Positions 1 to 10,705 of a stretch of DNA of 64,000 bases are shown one piece after another. Under the pieces are notes generated by a model. It saw only the letters and a program-made list of their open reading frames with translations, did no database searches and had not been told where the DNA came from. The stretch's first letter is position 1; every line of letters begins with the position of its first letter. Origin of the DNA: Lutraria lutraria (lineage: Eukaryota; Mollusca; Bivalvia; Venerida; Mactridae); contig OZ026843.1 of NCBI GenBank assembly GCA_964023205.1, positions 9,715,093-9,779,092 of the forward strand, in the 5' to 3' direction. Both the position numbers and the translations under genes were made by a program.

Positions 1-76
1 AAATAAATAAATCATAACAACGGAAATGACTTTTTATTTTTTTTCTTATTCACTGAGGAATTCACACACAACTTAC

Positions 77-211
77 ATATATTTGATTGTGCTGGAATCT
101 TTCCTTCAAATTTTCTAAGAAAGCTTCCTCTGTCATAGGATCAAGAAGAACGGCATCACTAACGCCAACATTGTTCTCCAGGATTGCCAGAGCACCTTGA
201 TGTAACGCCAT
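77..211 (-). CDS. First coding exon of a class I unconventional myosin (partial gene)
   Basis: Read on the minus strand, an ATG at 211-209 opens 45 codons that end exactly at a consensus donor (GTAAGT, complement of 76-71). An acceptor (TTTCAG) ends at 228, giving 16 nt of 5' UTR in the same exon (227-212). The peptide begins MALHQGALAILENN, continues VGVSDAVLLDP and MTEEAFLENLKERF, and ends QHNQIY. This matches the extreme N-terminus of myosin-I motor domains: VGVxDxVLLxP, then ExxFxxNLKxRF, then IY, after which the family continues TYIG. It resembles Ia/Ib-type myosins more than Id-type. Myosin-I proteins are actin-based, membrane-binding single-headed motors. Only this exon is in the window; the P-loop and the rest of the motor lie beyond position 1. 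The acceptor implies at least one upstream non-coding exon at higher coordinates, which I could not locate. Class I is solid; the exact paralogue is inference. Confidence 0.82.
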
Positions 212-2582
212 TATGCTCTTGTATGGTCTGAAAGTCAACAAAGTACATACGAACAGTTTCTAATATAAAGCTGGTCATCATAGTTTATTAGAAAATTGGG
301 AAATCAAATTTCAGAAAAATCTCTTGATGTGTAATTGTTTTTGGTGCATTCATGGCAGACAACACAAATATTGTATGAGTACCAATTGCAAGAATTCCTT
401 TTTCATAATTATTGATTGATTGAAAATTCTATCACATCAAATGTCTTGAGTTTGGTCCACTAAGTCAACAGTCTATCAATGAAAATGTAATAATTTTCAA
501 TAATACTCAATAATCATACAAAACAGCCTATTATTAATTAAACAAACATGACATGAATAATTTATGACAAATAACTGTTTTTTTCACAAGGGCATTTCCA
601 TAAAGTTAAAACACTTCAATATATTTTATCAGCCTCTAAGCGAAGCATAAACTTGAAATACAAACAGTGACAATCAGGATTTAATGGAAGTATCTCTCCT
701 GAGATATTACTGTATTGACACATAAAGGGTACTAAATTATTCAATATGAGTTCAGTACATTATTCATTCTGAAATCATAATTGATAAACATTTAATTGCT
801 AATTTTAAAGCATCAGTAAAACGCTGGTGATGAATATTTATCTGTATAAATCTGAAAAAAAAACTAGAAACAAATGAGGAAGGATTAGAGTGCTGCAAGC
901 AGTCCCTGGACGTTCATCTGCTCACTGCCTATCCACCTATGAAGTTTCATGTTGCTACCTCATATAGTTTCTGAGTTATGAGCTACATTAAAGTTTTTGC
1001 ATGGCAATGACGCAGCCATCGCAGTGCATCCCAATAGCTCAACTTTTTCTTCGAAAACAGATGAGCCAAAAATGAGACTTTATGTCAGATAAAAACTGTA
1101 CATGTTCACATATAACAAAAAACAACGTTTTAATTCATTGCAAGAAAAGAATTTATAGCAAACAGGAAGTATATCAGTAAAACAAGCCACTGATAGTGTA
1201 CATGTATATAACTGTACCTTATCAAGATGAACGTAAACACGCACATACGCACCAAATAACAAAAAAACACTTAATGACATTTAGTTATATTTTAATTGAC
1301 TGTGAAGTGCGTCGTCGTAAATATAATTTTTAATTACCTTTGTTTACAAAATGACAGCTGTTTCTAGAATTCCATGTTCATGGTTGAATGCTGTGAGTGA
1401 AACACGATAAATTCAACAGCTTACTTCTTGTTCCTGTAACAAGAAAATACATCAATCATGACATTTACAACCTTCTCTTTACTCCACCATTGTAATTCAT
1501 GTAAGCAGTAATTTCATATTCATATTCAAATGCTAATCGTATTTTAATTGGTTTTTACATGCAATTAATATACACTACAGACTTTTATGTACACATGTAA
1601 CAAGTATGCTGCAATAATAATTTCATTTATTTGTTTGTACCAGAATATACAACAATAAAAGAAATTAATAAAATTAATATCTGAGGAATAAAACAAATAA
1701 TGTGGATACATTGTATATATCAATGTTTTACAGTCATTAAATCTAAACTGTACTTAAGTATAACAAAACTTAAATACAACTATATCTACAGACATGGTTA
1801 TGGCATATACACTAAATTATTTCACTCATGTATTTATCTTTTTATCTGTTGTTTAACAGCTATGCCAGGTTATTTCCGCGATGCCCCAGAGAAAGGGGAG
1901 ATAAGAAACAGAAGAGACCGGCAATTATATCCCTACATTTTGTTAGTAGATTTTCCTGGTTCGTAAAGCACCGATACACACCTTGCCCTTTTTTCCTATG
2001 ATTTTCTAGACACAGTACTAAACTGGTTCAGTAATTAGGATGGGGAAGCCTGTTTATAAATGATGAGCATCGTTATTGTCATTCAATCAATATTTTTTTG
2101 GAATTTTCAGATGTGATGTTTAAAGATTGAAAATCATGGAGCGTATTTTTTAATGTGTGACTGAGCATTGTTAATGTCATTCAAATTGTTTAAAGATTGA
2201 AATCATGGTGCGTATTTTTCATAACTTTTTCTTATAAATATTATTTCAGAAGATACTGACTCAGTCTGGTTATTTCTGGATCAGCTCTCAAAATAATTAA
2301 CAGCTAGATATATGACAAAAAAGTAAGTAGTTTACACACTGTCATTCCGTCACAGGTGGCCCACAACAAAAGTGCATATTTTTCATAATATCACTTAACA
2401 GTGTGCACTGATTGTGTCAAACCTGTGACATGTATAATACAGTTAACAGTATCACACTAAAAAGTTATTTATTGAAACGTTAGAATGACAAATCAACCTG
2501 CCATCTATATGGACAATAAATAGGACACTGTACATACAATAAATAGAACAATGTACATGAAGGTTTACTCAGTCATATTCAT
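212..2582. other. No coding gene seen; probable 5' intron or intergenic DNA of the myosin gene
   Basis: Positions 212-227 are 5' UTR of the myosin exon. The rest is AT-rich with only short chance reading frames (the longest, about 88 codons near 1700-1966, lacks codon structure or family resemblance). Donor-like GTAAG strings occur on the minus strand, for example near 1428, but none can be tied to a transcript. Confidence 0.5.
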
Positions 2583-2846
2583 TTATTGTTTAATGCCGTT
2601 TTTTAACAATCTTTCGATCGGTTATATGACGATGGCCGCATCACCTAACAAGTTTTCCTGGACGGTATTTCAATCACAACTATAGGTAACTTAGTAATCT
2701 TCCACAAGGAAATGGCAACTACATATATTCCACATGTGGAGTAAAATCAACATTATTATCAAATTTTTATGGAAGGGTACGACTGGGAATCGAACCTGTA
2801 TCACCCGGTTACAAATCCGGCACACTAACCACTGGACCACAGCCGC
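2583..2846 (-). mobile_element. tRNA-derived SINE, family A, copy 1
   Basis: On the minus strand the element opens with a tRNA-like head (2846 down to about 2776). The 7-bp acceptor stem pairs (GCGGCTG with CAGTCGT, two G-T pairs), an A box reads TGGTCCAGTGG and a B box reads GGTTCGATTCC. The anticodon loop is TTTGTAA-like (Thr-UGU type) but one base is missing from the 3' stem strand, so it is not a functional tRNA. The body (about 2775-2600) shares long stretches with the copy at 29190-29465, including CACCTAACAAGTTTT, CCTGGAC and CCACATGT. The 3' end reads GGCATTAAACAATAAAT, a LINE-type SINE tail. Confidence 0.75.
2776..2846 (-). other. tRNA-Thr-like head of SINE A (pseudo-tRNA)
   Basis: Internal pol III promoter boxes and a complete acceptor stem are visible. 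The anticodon arm is CCGG-ATTTGTAA-CCGG, an 8-nt loop instead of 7, consistent with one deletion from a CCGGATTTGTAATCCGG ancestor. It is continuous with the SINE body, so I call it a SINE head and not a tRNA gene. Confidence 0.6.
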
Positions 2847-4649
2847 GGCCTACACAAGCAATGACAGCAGATGGAGATCAAGATCTTAAACAGAAGATAA
2901 CAGCTCACAGATCACAAGATTCTTTTGTCAACAGATCCTATATGATCTATACAGTTGCAGATCTATACCTAACTAAGACTTTCAGGAAGTTAAGTTTTTA
3001 TGCGTGCAGGTAGCATTTTAAGATACAGTCAATCTTGTATTAAGTGATCTCCCAAGGGAAAGACCAAAAGTGGTCTCTTAATATGATGGTCTCTTAAATT
3101 AATACTTGAAGAAACTAAGATGACGACTGGGATTTAGGGCACAAGAGGTTATCATTCATTAATCACAAACTGGTATGAAAAACTTAATATAACAAGACAT
3201 GTGAACACATTGTTTATTATACACATGTACATACATGTACATATAGATGTTACCTATCTATTATATACTAATAATGTACATACTTATAATACTATTATAC
3301 ACGTAGGTGACATAATTTCCAGCCTATGGGGACAGCTGTTGAAGTTCTCATTATTACATAATGTACTTTCACACACATATATGTATACATGTATAAATAT
3401 ACATGTACAGAGTACAAAAACTTACATGTAAATTTAAATAAGTCAACATTTATAAGCCTATGATATACATTGACCACACCTATGTGATATCGCTGTACAT
3501 ATTGAATTAATAAATAACGCAGAGAATTCCATATTCATAAAGCCGGGTACAGGTGACATAACAGACAATACAGCAGATTTCTTACCGCATGTCTTATCAA
3601 CTTATATCTCGGTACATTCTAACCAATCCCATAGGTAAATAACTGAATATTAACAAATGTTTCCAAATATAGTAAAATCAGGTAGATAAAAAATCAATGA
3701 CGACTGTATTGTTCATAATTTTATTGTTTAGAGAAGACCATTACATTTTCTTCAATACATGTACTTCTATATGTTAATCAGTCATAAAATTTAAACCCAG
3801 ACTTTTATTAAAGCATTATAATCTTATGACTCAAGAATATTAAAAAATGTCCTAAAAGATCATGTACAAAATGTAGTACAATTGTAATACAGACAACAGT
3901 CAGTAACAACCACACAACCTCCCCAACAAAAGGTCATGCATATCTAATAAATCATCAGCGACAAATCGTAATAAGTGCACATGTACTGTAATTAGCAAAT
4001 TTCCAAAACTAAACAGTAAAAAAAATTGTACATGTACCTCAGCATATTTCAAATGATTGAATCATCAGTGGTAACCACAATGATTTTCATGTATTAAATC
4101 ACAATATTTATGCAAATTTCGCATCAATTATGCACACTGAATAAAATGTATCTTCACGCAATGAAACCTGAATAAAATGTCTCTGTATATTCTATGAAAC
4201 ATTTATGACACAAGGACGAACAAACCTTAAAGACACGATATGTGAAGGTTGTGACTTTCTATAAATAAGTATCTACTTTTCCAATCTTCATTACCTGTTG
4301 ATATCATAACACATACATCTATAGGCAATGCTGCACTAAGTCATCACTAAGTCATATTTCACTGAACATACATGTATTAGACAAAATATCAAATATACTT
4401 AGTATATCAAATATACTTAAGTATCACACTATAATTAATATATTAAGGATCTGTTAGTGCTAGATGAGACAGTACGACTCTGAATCATAAACTAAATTAA
4501 CGTATAACACCTCAAATTATATGCTAGGTAAGGCAGTATGGCACCTCAAATAATGAAATATATCACCCAATATCATGCCTTGAATCATGAGATATATCAC
4601 CCAGTGTTATACACCTTGATTCATGTGATATATGATATATCACACAGTA
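2847..4649. other. AT-rich non-coding DNA
   Basis: No gene seen. Around 3040-3115 a stretch with repeated GTGGTCTCTTAA / ATGGTCTCTTAAA words resembles a degraded interspersed repeat. Short reading frames at 3201-3477 on both strands are rich in TACATGTA-type simple sequence and are not credible genes. Confidence 0.5.
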
Positions 4650-4935
4650 TAATTTTAAAATCACCCGTAATTATCTTTCTTTCAGATAGTATTAGACCAT
4701 CAAATCATATGTAATTTATTATAATGTTTCTTGCGGACAATTTTAGATCATAATTATCAAATCACCTGTAATTATCTTTCTTGTAGATAATATTATACCA
4801 TAATCATTAAATCACTTGAAATTATCTTTCTTGCAGATGATTTTATACCATAATTTATAAATCACTTGAAATAATCTTTCTTGCAGATAATTTTATACCA
4901 TAATTATTAAATAACTTACAATTATCTTTCTCTCG
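4650..4935 (+). repeat. Degenerate 50-bp tandem repeat, about 5-6 copies
   Basis: The words AAATCACYTG, AATTATCTTTCTTGCAGAT and TTTTATACCATAATTATTA recur every 50 bp (copies near 4660, 4710, 4760, 4810, 4860, 4910). The three central copies are the best conserved; the edge copies are decayed. Confidence 0.8.
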
Positions 4936-6022
4936 GTAAATATTTGACCTCAGAAAGTCTGTTATCAAAATGCTATTCACAGACAAGTTTTTTACCACAT
5001 GTAACCTGCAACTTCCTTATCTCAAATCTTCAAATTCTAACTGCACAATGTAAATTGTAATTAGCATACATTAATTCCACAAACTGATTTTAAAAAGCAG
5101 TAATAATCCGCAGGTAAACAAGAATAATCATATTAATACAAACACACATTAAAACTTAATTTAACTGCAATTAAACTTGAAGAAGGCTTACACTGATCAA
5201 TGGAATCCTATAATTAATTATAATTAAAACAGTCTGGCAGATAGTGTAGGAAATCTTCCAAGCACAGAATCTAATGTAGTTTATTCACAGACTGTAAAGA
5301 AATAGAAAATCTCACCACAATGAATATAAATAGCAATACTCCAACTATTTATACTTGAATAAAAAACCTCCTAGCGGAAACTACAATGTACAGTGTAAGA
5401 ATGATGTATCCTAACTTTCTACAGACTTTCTTCCTCAAATAAGATGTTGACTCACTCCCTTAGAATATCTAGTATCTACTCCAATTTCTTTTACAACCAA
5501 TTAAAAAATATGTCTCAAGTTTCCTCAAACTTTGTAAATCATGCAGTTTTCCTTCAAATAAACCAAGAAAAAATTCTAATTTCATACCACGAATCCTGAA
5601 GCATTCAATTTATTCTCTATGTATGAAGAGATTATATATTCACAGACACAGTAAGGGAAGCATATAAAATATTTAGTCCTTACACACAGTTTTAATAGGC
5701 TCATCCTATTTATTTATATTTAAGCAGTATATTATGTCTGAGTGACATTATCACATAGATCAATAAACCAGTAAGTATCATACAAAAAAGGCTATCTATA
5801 AAGAACATTAAGATATATGTATGACAGTATATTTCACTAAACAACTGATAACCTGGTTTGGTCATTTTAAAATCTTATACGACTTCAATGATAGAATATT
5901 TAAAAGGACGTTCTCTATAATGTCATGTTTTTTTTTCCACATAATAGATTTTGTTCAAACTTTGTGTATCAGAAGAACATGTCATTACGTGCACAAAACT
6001 GAAATAAAAAAGATAGCTTACC
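4936..6022. other. AT-rich non-coding DNA
   Basis: I see no gene, RNA gene or mobile element here. A 124-codon frame (5821-6195) runs into the 28-bp repeat and owes most of its length to it. Confidence 0.5.
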
Positions 6023-6188
6023 GTGTTCGTTTTCATTTTATTTTTTCACTGTGTTCGTTTTCATTTTATTTTCTCACTGTGTTCGTTTTCATTTTATTTT
6101 CTCACCGTGTTCGTTTTCATTTTATTTTCTCACCGCGTTCGTTTTCGTTTTATTTTCTCACCGTGTTCATTTTCATTTTAATTTTAAC
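6023..6188 (+). repeat. 28-bp tandem repeat, about 6 copies
   Basis: GTGTTCG starts at 6023, 6051, 6079 and 6107, with variants at 6135 (GCGTTCG) and 6163 (GTGTTCA). The unit is GTGTTCGTTTTCATTTTA plus TTTTCTCACC. It is strongly strand-asymmetric: pyrimidine-rich on the plus strand. Confidence 0.9.
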
Positions 6189-6581
6189 TTATTAGTAAAC
6201 CGTATGCATTCACTTTTTTATAAATTTACATACATATTTGTACAACAAACTTTCTTGTAAAAAATGTTTTGAAATTAGAAAATATGCATGATTTATGTTG
6301 GAAATATTGCCTAATATTATATTAAAAAATCAGGTCTGTTTCAGTTAAAAATGGATGTCACATATTTTATTTTACTTTTTATGAATTTTGGGTCGGTTCT
6401 TAGACATACATTTTTGCCAGTAATTGTGAGTCATTTTCATTCTTTCTACATTTCAACATAATAGAAATTGTTAATAATATTCCATAAGTAGATAGTCGGA
6501 TATATTCTACATTCAAAATGAGAAAAATATTCATACGTCACAGTATTAGTTTTGGAATCCTGACCTAACTCATATCGTGGA

Positions 6582-6602
6582 GGGGGGGGGGGGGGGGGGG
6601 GG
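6582..6602 (+). repeat. Homopolymer run of 21 G
   Basis: Twenty-one consecutive G in otherwise AT-rich DNA, preceded by GTGGA. It could form a G-quadruplex on the plus strand. Its exact length is prone to sequencing or assembly error. Confidence 0.85.
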
Positions 6603-7251
6603 CAATTGTGATAAACAATAATAATTATTCAATTACAATTATGTCTGTTCCCTTTCTTACCTTTACTTTTACGTTTTTTCATATTAGTGGTTTGTTATAT
6701 ATCATAATTCTATAGGAAATATTTGTAATTTATATCCGTATATTCATGAACAAATTATCAACAGTCATGATATACAGAGTCAGCGATCTGGTGTTTCACT
6801 ACCCTAATTTCCCCCAATTAAAGGGACCCGATACCTGTTCCTAAAAACAACAGATAAGGACTGGAAAACAAAGATATACGTTTTCGGGGCTATAAACAGA
6901 GGCGTGATTAATAATCATGTTTTGAATACTGAATGAATGGTTCATGGTGTGTAGTACTAAAATAGATATTTTCTCACTGACTATAAGCACAACATGCTGG
7001 TACAATGATTGTGTATGATATTAATACAATCTGTATGTATGTCAGGCTAATTTCACCATAATAGCTATTGTATTTGAACAATGAATATTTGAACATTTAA
7101 AACCAGTTGCATGAATACATAAATATGCTGGTTGCATAAATCCAAGGTTGTTTATTATTGAATTATGCATACAAAATCATACAGTTGTTATATCATGATA
7201 TGATAATTTCAAATTAATGATCAACTAGTCCACATGCCTACCTTACAAATC
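6603..7251. other. AT-rich non-coding DNA
   Basis: No gene or repeat family recognised. Confidence 0.45.
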
Positions 7252-7390
7252 AAAGTACTGAAAATACTCGTGGAAACTGATCTTACATATAGACTTGCTG
7301 CTGCACTGCAACATGGAATAGAAACCAGTTTCACAATTGCATGGTGGATGTAGAAAAATGATGTACTTTGGTCCACAGCAAAATTCATAC
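7252..7390 (+). mobile_element. Interspersed repeat, family E, copy 1
   Basis: It starts AAAGTACTGAAAATACTC and contains CAATTGCATGGTGGATGTAG followed by ACTTTGGTCC. The reverse complement of 37895-38003 carries the same blocks in the same order (AAAGTACTGAAAGTACTC, CAATTGCATGGCGGATGTAG, ACTTTGGTCC), so this is a dispersed family. A shorter piece is at 13637-13665. The class is unknown; the start is palindromic (AGTACT repeated). Confidence 0.65.
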
Positions 7391-8387
7391 ACGCCAAGCG
7401 TTAGTCACGGATAAGGAAAGCTGAATCAGTGTAAATTCACCTCAGCAACATTATACATATATCCTACACTTCCAATCCAGCATATCTGAACAATCTCATA
7501 CGAATACAGTACTACTTTCCTCTGGTCTTGTGTCCCTTGAGCTCATAGACACTTAAATGATGCCACAAGTGATGGTAGCATTGTCTCCCTGGTGACGAAA
7601 CATCACCATTAATATAACCCAATATATATTATGATTTGTTATTACGACATCTAACAGGCCTCAACATATCGGGGAACGACTGATGATACTTGATATTTCC
7701 TGAGCACACTAGCTTGTAAATGTACGTAACTGATCTTGGAAGCGCAAGGACAACGTGGAGATCATGCTGATGTCACATGACTCTTTGATGTCCTAAGGGA
7801 TTTTACCATGAAAACATAAATTTGTCTTGAGTTTTTCTTCAACTACAATAAATTCATGATTAGTACTATTAATTGACAAGGGTGGTCTGAGCAACAGAGC
7901 CAGTTTGTTGATGACTTCAAATCAATTGCGAGACAATAGAGGCAGAACAATGCATGTACGACAATGCTCTAGAGTGAGCCATGTACATTGATAGAAGAAG
8001 AAGAATGCTCACTGTATTCAACAAGGTGATATTTTATACCATGCCCTATCATGGTTTAAACTATACGGACTGCTTCATTTATAATAATCATTATGTTGGG
8101 TTTGTTTAAATGCCCTATAACATAGATAACTTTTTTTCCAGGTTTTAAATCATGGATTTAAGTTGTGAAATGCTGCAGCATGTTCATTTATCTTGTTGAT
8201 TAACGGTGTCCTTGAAAAATTCTTTATAATTATACTGATGACATTCATGAATCAGCCCTTTCAAGAACCAGTCCATTTATGAACCAGCCCTTTAATGAAC
8301 TTGTCAATTAATGAACATTTACATTGTCAGCAAAATTACAAAAAAGGTCACAAGGTAAAAGAATGGTCTTCAGATACATCATAATTT
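7391..8387. other. AT-rich non-coding DNA with short local repeats
   Basis: No gene seen. At 8240-8320 there are three or four diverged copies of a roughly 26-bp word (TTTATGAACCAGCCCTTTAA type). Confidence 0.45.
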
Positions 8388-8460
8388 GAGGGTTCAACGA
8401 AGAGTGTCGTAACTCATATTGAAATAAGAACAAGTTACGATAGTGTTTCGCTGAGCCCTC
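8388..8460 (+). mobile_element. Palindromic hairpin element, copy 1
   Basis: A 73-bp inverted repeat. The left arm GAGGGTTCAACG...GTCGTAACT pairs with the right arm AGTTACGA...CGCTGAGCCCTC around an asymmetric loop containing ATATTGAAATAAGAAC. It is almost identical to 36740-36813 in the same orientation. It is MITE-like in size and structure; no transposase or family is identified. Confidence 0.75.
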
Positions 8461-9390
8461 GTTATCCTAGTATGGTAATTTACACCCTCCCTATCAAGCG
8501 TCAAACTAGAGTGTATATTAATTAATTAATTAATAGATAAAAAGCAGATCATAATATTCCATCATCGTAAATACATCAATTCCTAATTGAAATGCATTAA
8601 ATCAATTACCTGGTACGGTAGTCATAAAATGATGAAGTTAAATCCGACACAGACAGATATCGAAAACTTCCATTAGTTAACATACATAACTAACAGCATC
8701 ATCTTCCTACTTAGGTATTCCAGAATCACCTAGCAACTAAGATATGACCAGGTAACCTCCAGGTAACATGTACATAGTCGGAAGTACAAGCACGCTTAGA
8801 TCCAACCGTTAAATAATGTTTCTCTCATCTGTTAGTAATGACATTATTTTATAAATGCTTGAAACATTAGGTATAGTCATATGATAAGCTTGTGACATAC
8901 GGGTAACAAATTACTGCAAAAAGCAGATATCAAACTTAAATCAGCTACATTTTCATGATAGCATTTTGTTATACCATTCATTGAAGATATTCATTATATA
9001 ATTAAGAATAAAATGGAGAAAAAAACGAACAAACAAAAAAAGATTTCCAATACATTTTTACCTAAAATCTGAATGACAGATATTACCGTGAATACTGATC
9101 TGAAAGTTCTATAACTCTGTGTTTATCTTATTTTTGAAAAGTTCAAAACTTACATTTTTAAAGACATCCATGCAAAAGCCAAACATTAACTAAAACTTAT
9201 ATTATACAGTAAACCTTACTCAGGCGATATATTATAACAATATTTTAAATAGGAATAAGAATGATGTGTTCTTTTAACAAACTGAATCACAAACTCGCAT
9301 CAATATGATCAGGTAGTGTAACCACATTATGTATTGCAGCAGTATTGTATATAGTATTGGCATAAATTAATTGGTTGTGATAAACCTGTC
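8461..9390. other. AT-rich non-coding DNA
   Basis: There is a short TTAA-type microsatellite (about 8516-8535). No gene seen. Confidence 0.45.
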
Positions 9391-9478
9391 TTATCAGGTC
9401 AGTTGGTATAGAGCTGGATGGACTGACTTGCAAGTATAGGAGGTCCAAGGTCACTGGTGTGAGTCTCGCATGGGGTAA
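9391..9478 (+). mobile_element. Degenerate tRNA-like SINE head
   Basis: An A-box-like GGTCAGTTGGTATAGAGC is followed about 60 bp later by a decayed B box (GGTGTGAGTCTCGCATGGGG, compare GGTTCGAGTCCCG). Spacing and order fit a tRNA-derived SINE head. The anticodon arm is not intact and no tail is recognised. Confidence 0.35.
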
Positions 9479-10300
9479 TTGTTTTCCTCCTTTAATTTTA
9501 AAATAATAAGACAACCCCCATTGGCCAATATCGTTTTGTCTATAATTTTACACGTTTATGTTAGTAAGTTGTTTTCGTTTGATACAATTCACATGGGGAA
9601 CACACAAATCGAATGTTCAAATCACTAATTTTGATTTTTTTTGTTCTCAAATTTCGTATACTATACGCAAATATACCATAATAACATAAACTGAAGATAA
9701 AAGTACGAAACTTAGTGTGGTTTTGTTGTAACAGATTTTGGTTATGAATTTTGATTTCGGTTTGTCGAGTCAGGGAACTAAGGGAAGTAACTCTGTAACT
9801 AGGTTAATGAAAATTAAAAAAAGTTGAATAAAATCATCCTCTGAAATTTTGCAGTATGATTGAGTATTGTATTTGACAAAGAAAACAAGTCACACACATA
9901 CCACATACATGTAAGCATATCTGTCTAACTATCTCACAGTTAGATTTCAGTTAGATTTCGGTAAATGTTAGATTTCAGTTTTCCCAAATACCCGTGGCTG
10001 GAACAGCGTAAACATACAACTCACAGTATGTATATGATCGTAATTTTAAACTGCCATATACAATATAGTATTGTGTTATAACTGTAATGGATGACTAGCA
10101 AATGTCACAATGAAAAGACAGTTTCCAATGGCTGCTTAACGAACCTCATATTGTCAATGGAACAGTAATGGAATAGTAGCAACTGGAGGCGGACCTTTCT
10201 ACCAAAAGCGAGGGTTGTTCATCGTCCAAATAAATGGACCACCAACAGACGATACTAACAAACTTTGAAAACGTAGTTTGATTGGCAGTAGTTCTGGGTC
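9479..10300. other. AT-rich non-coding DNA
   Basis: No gene recognised. Confidence 0.45.
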
Positions 10301-10353
10301 CCATAACTAAATTGGTCTTTTTTATTTCGTCTTGTTGACCATTTTAGTTATGG
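10301..10353. repeat. Inverted repeat (17-bp arms)
   Basis: CCATAACTAAATTGGTC (10301-10317) is the reverse complement, with one mismatch, of GACCATTTTAGTTATGG (10337-10353), with a 19-nt T-rich loop. Possibly a remnant of a palindromic element. Confidence 0.6.
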
Positions 10354-10664
10354 AATTGTCCTCTTACAAAGTCAACAGCTTAAGACGCTTGTTCATGCGT
10401 CTATTGAATCAGATCAATATACATGCTTTCTGGAATGCTACGGACTTAATCCAAAGCATTTACGAGGAAATTTTGAAATTAAGGGTAGTATGAAACATCG
10501 GCACAATATTTGATAACTTTCGTGAGTTGAATGTATATTTTTGGTCATATTGATAGATTATACTATAATTCATTGAAGTTTTACGGAAATTTGTGCGTTA
10601 AATAGGGAAAACGAACGCGACTCAGATTGAGTCGTTTACCTGTTAGCTTTTAAAGAACAAGTGG

Positions 10665-10705
10665 CTTTGACGATGAACTGCAATGCAAACGTATCATCGT
10701 CAAAG
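10665..10705. repeat. Inverted repeat (12-bp perfect arms)
   Basis: CTTTGACGATGA (10665-10676) and TCATCGTCAAAG (10694-10705) are perfect reverse complements around a 17-nt loop. Function unknown. Confidence 0.6.

Noticed and set aside
2776..2846. Functional tRNA-Thr gene
   Set aside because: The anticodon arm has an 8-nt loop and the sequence continues into a SINE body found again at 29190-29465.
3040..3115. Relation of the GTGGTCTCTTAA stretch to 52715-52860
   Set aside because: Both have word-level resemblance only; I could not align them convincingly by eye, so no family is claimed.
5821..6195. 124-codon frame
   Set aside because: Its length comes from the pyrimidine-rich 28-bp repeat, and no family is recognisable.
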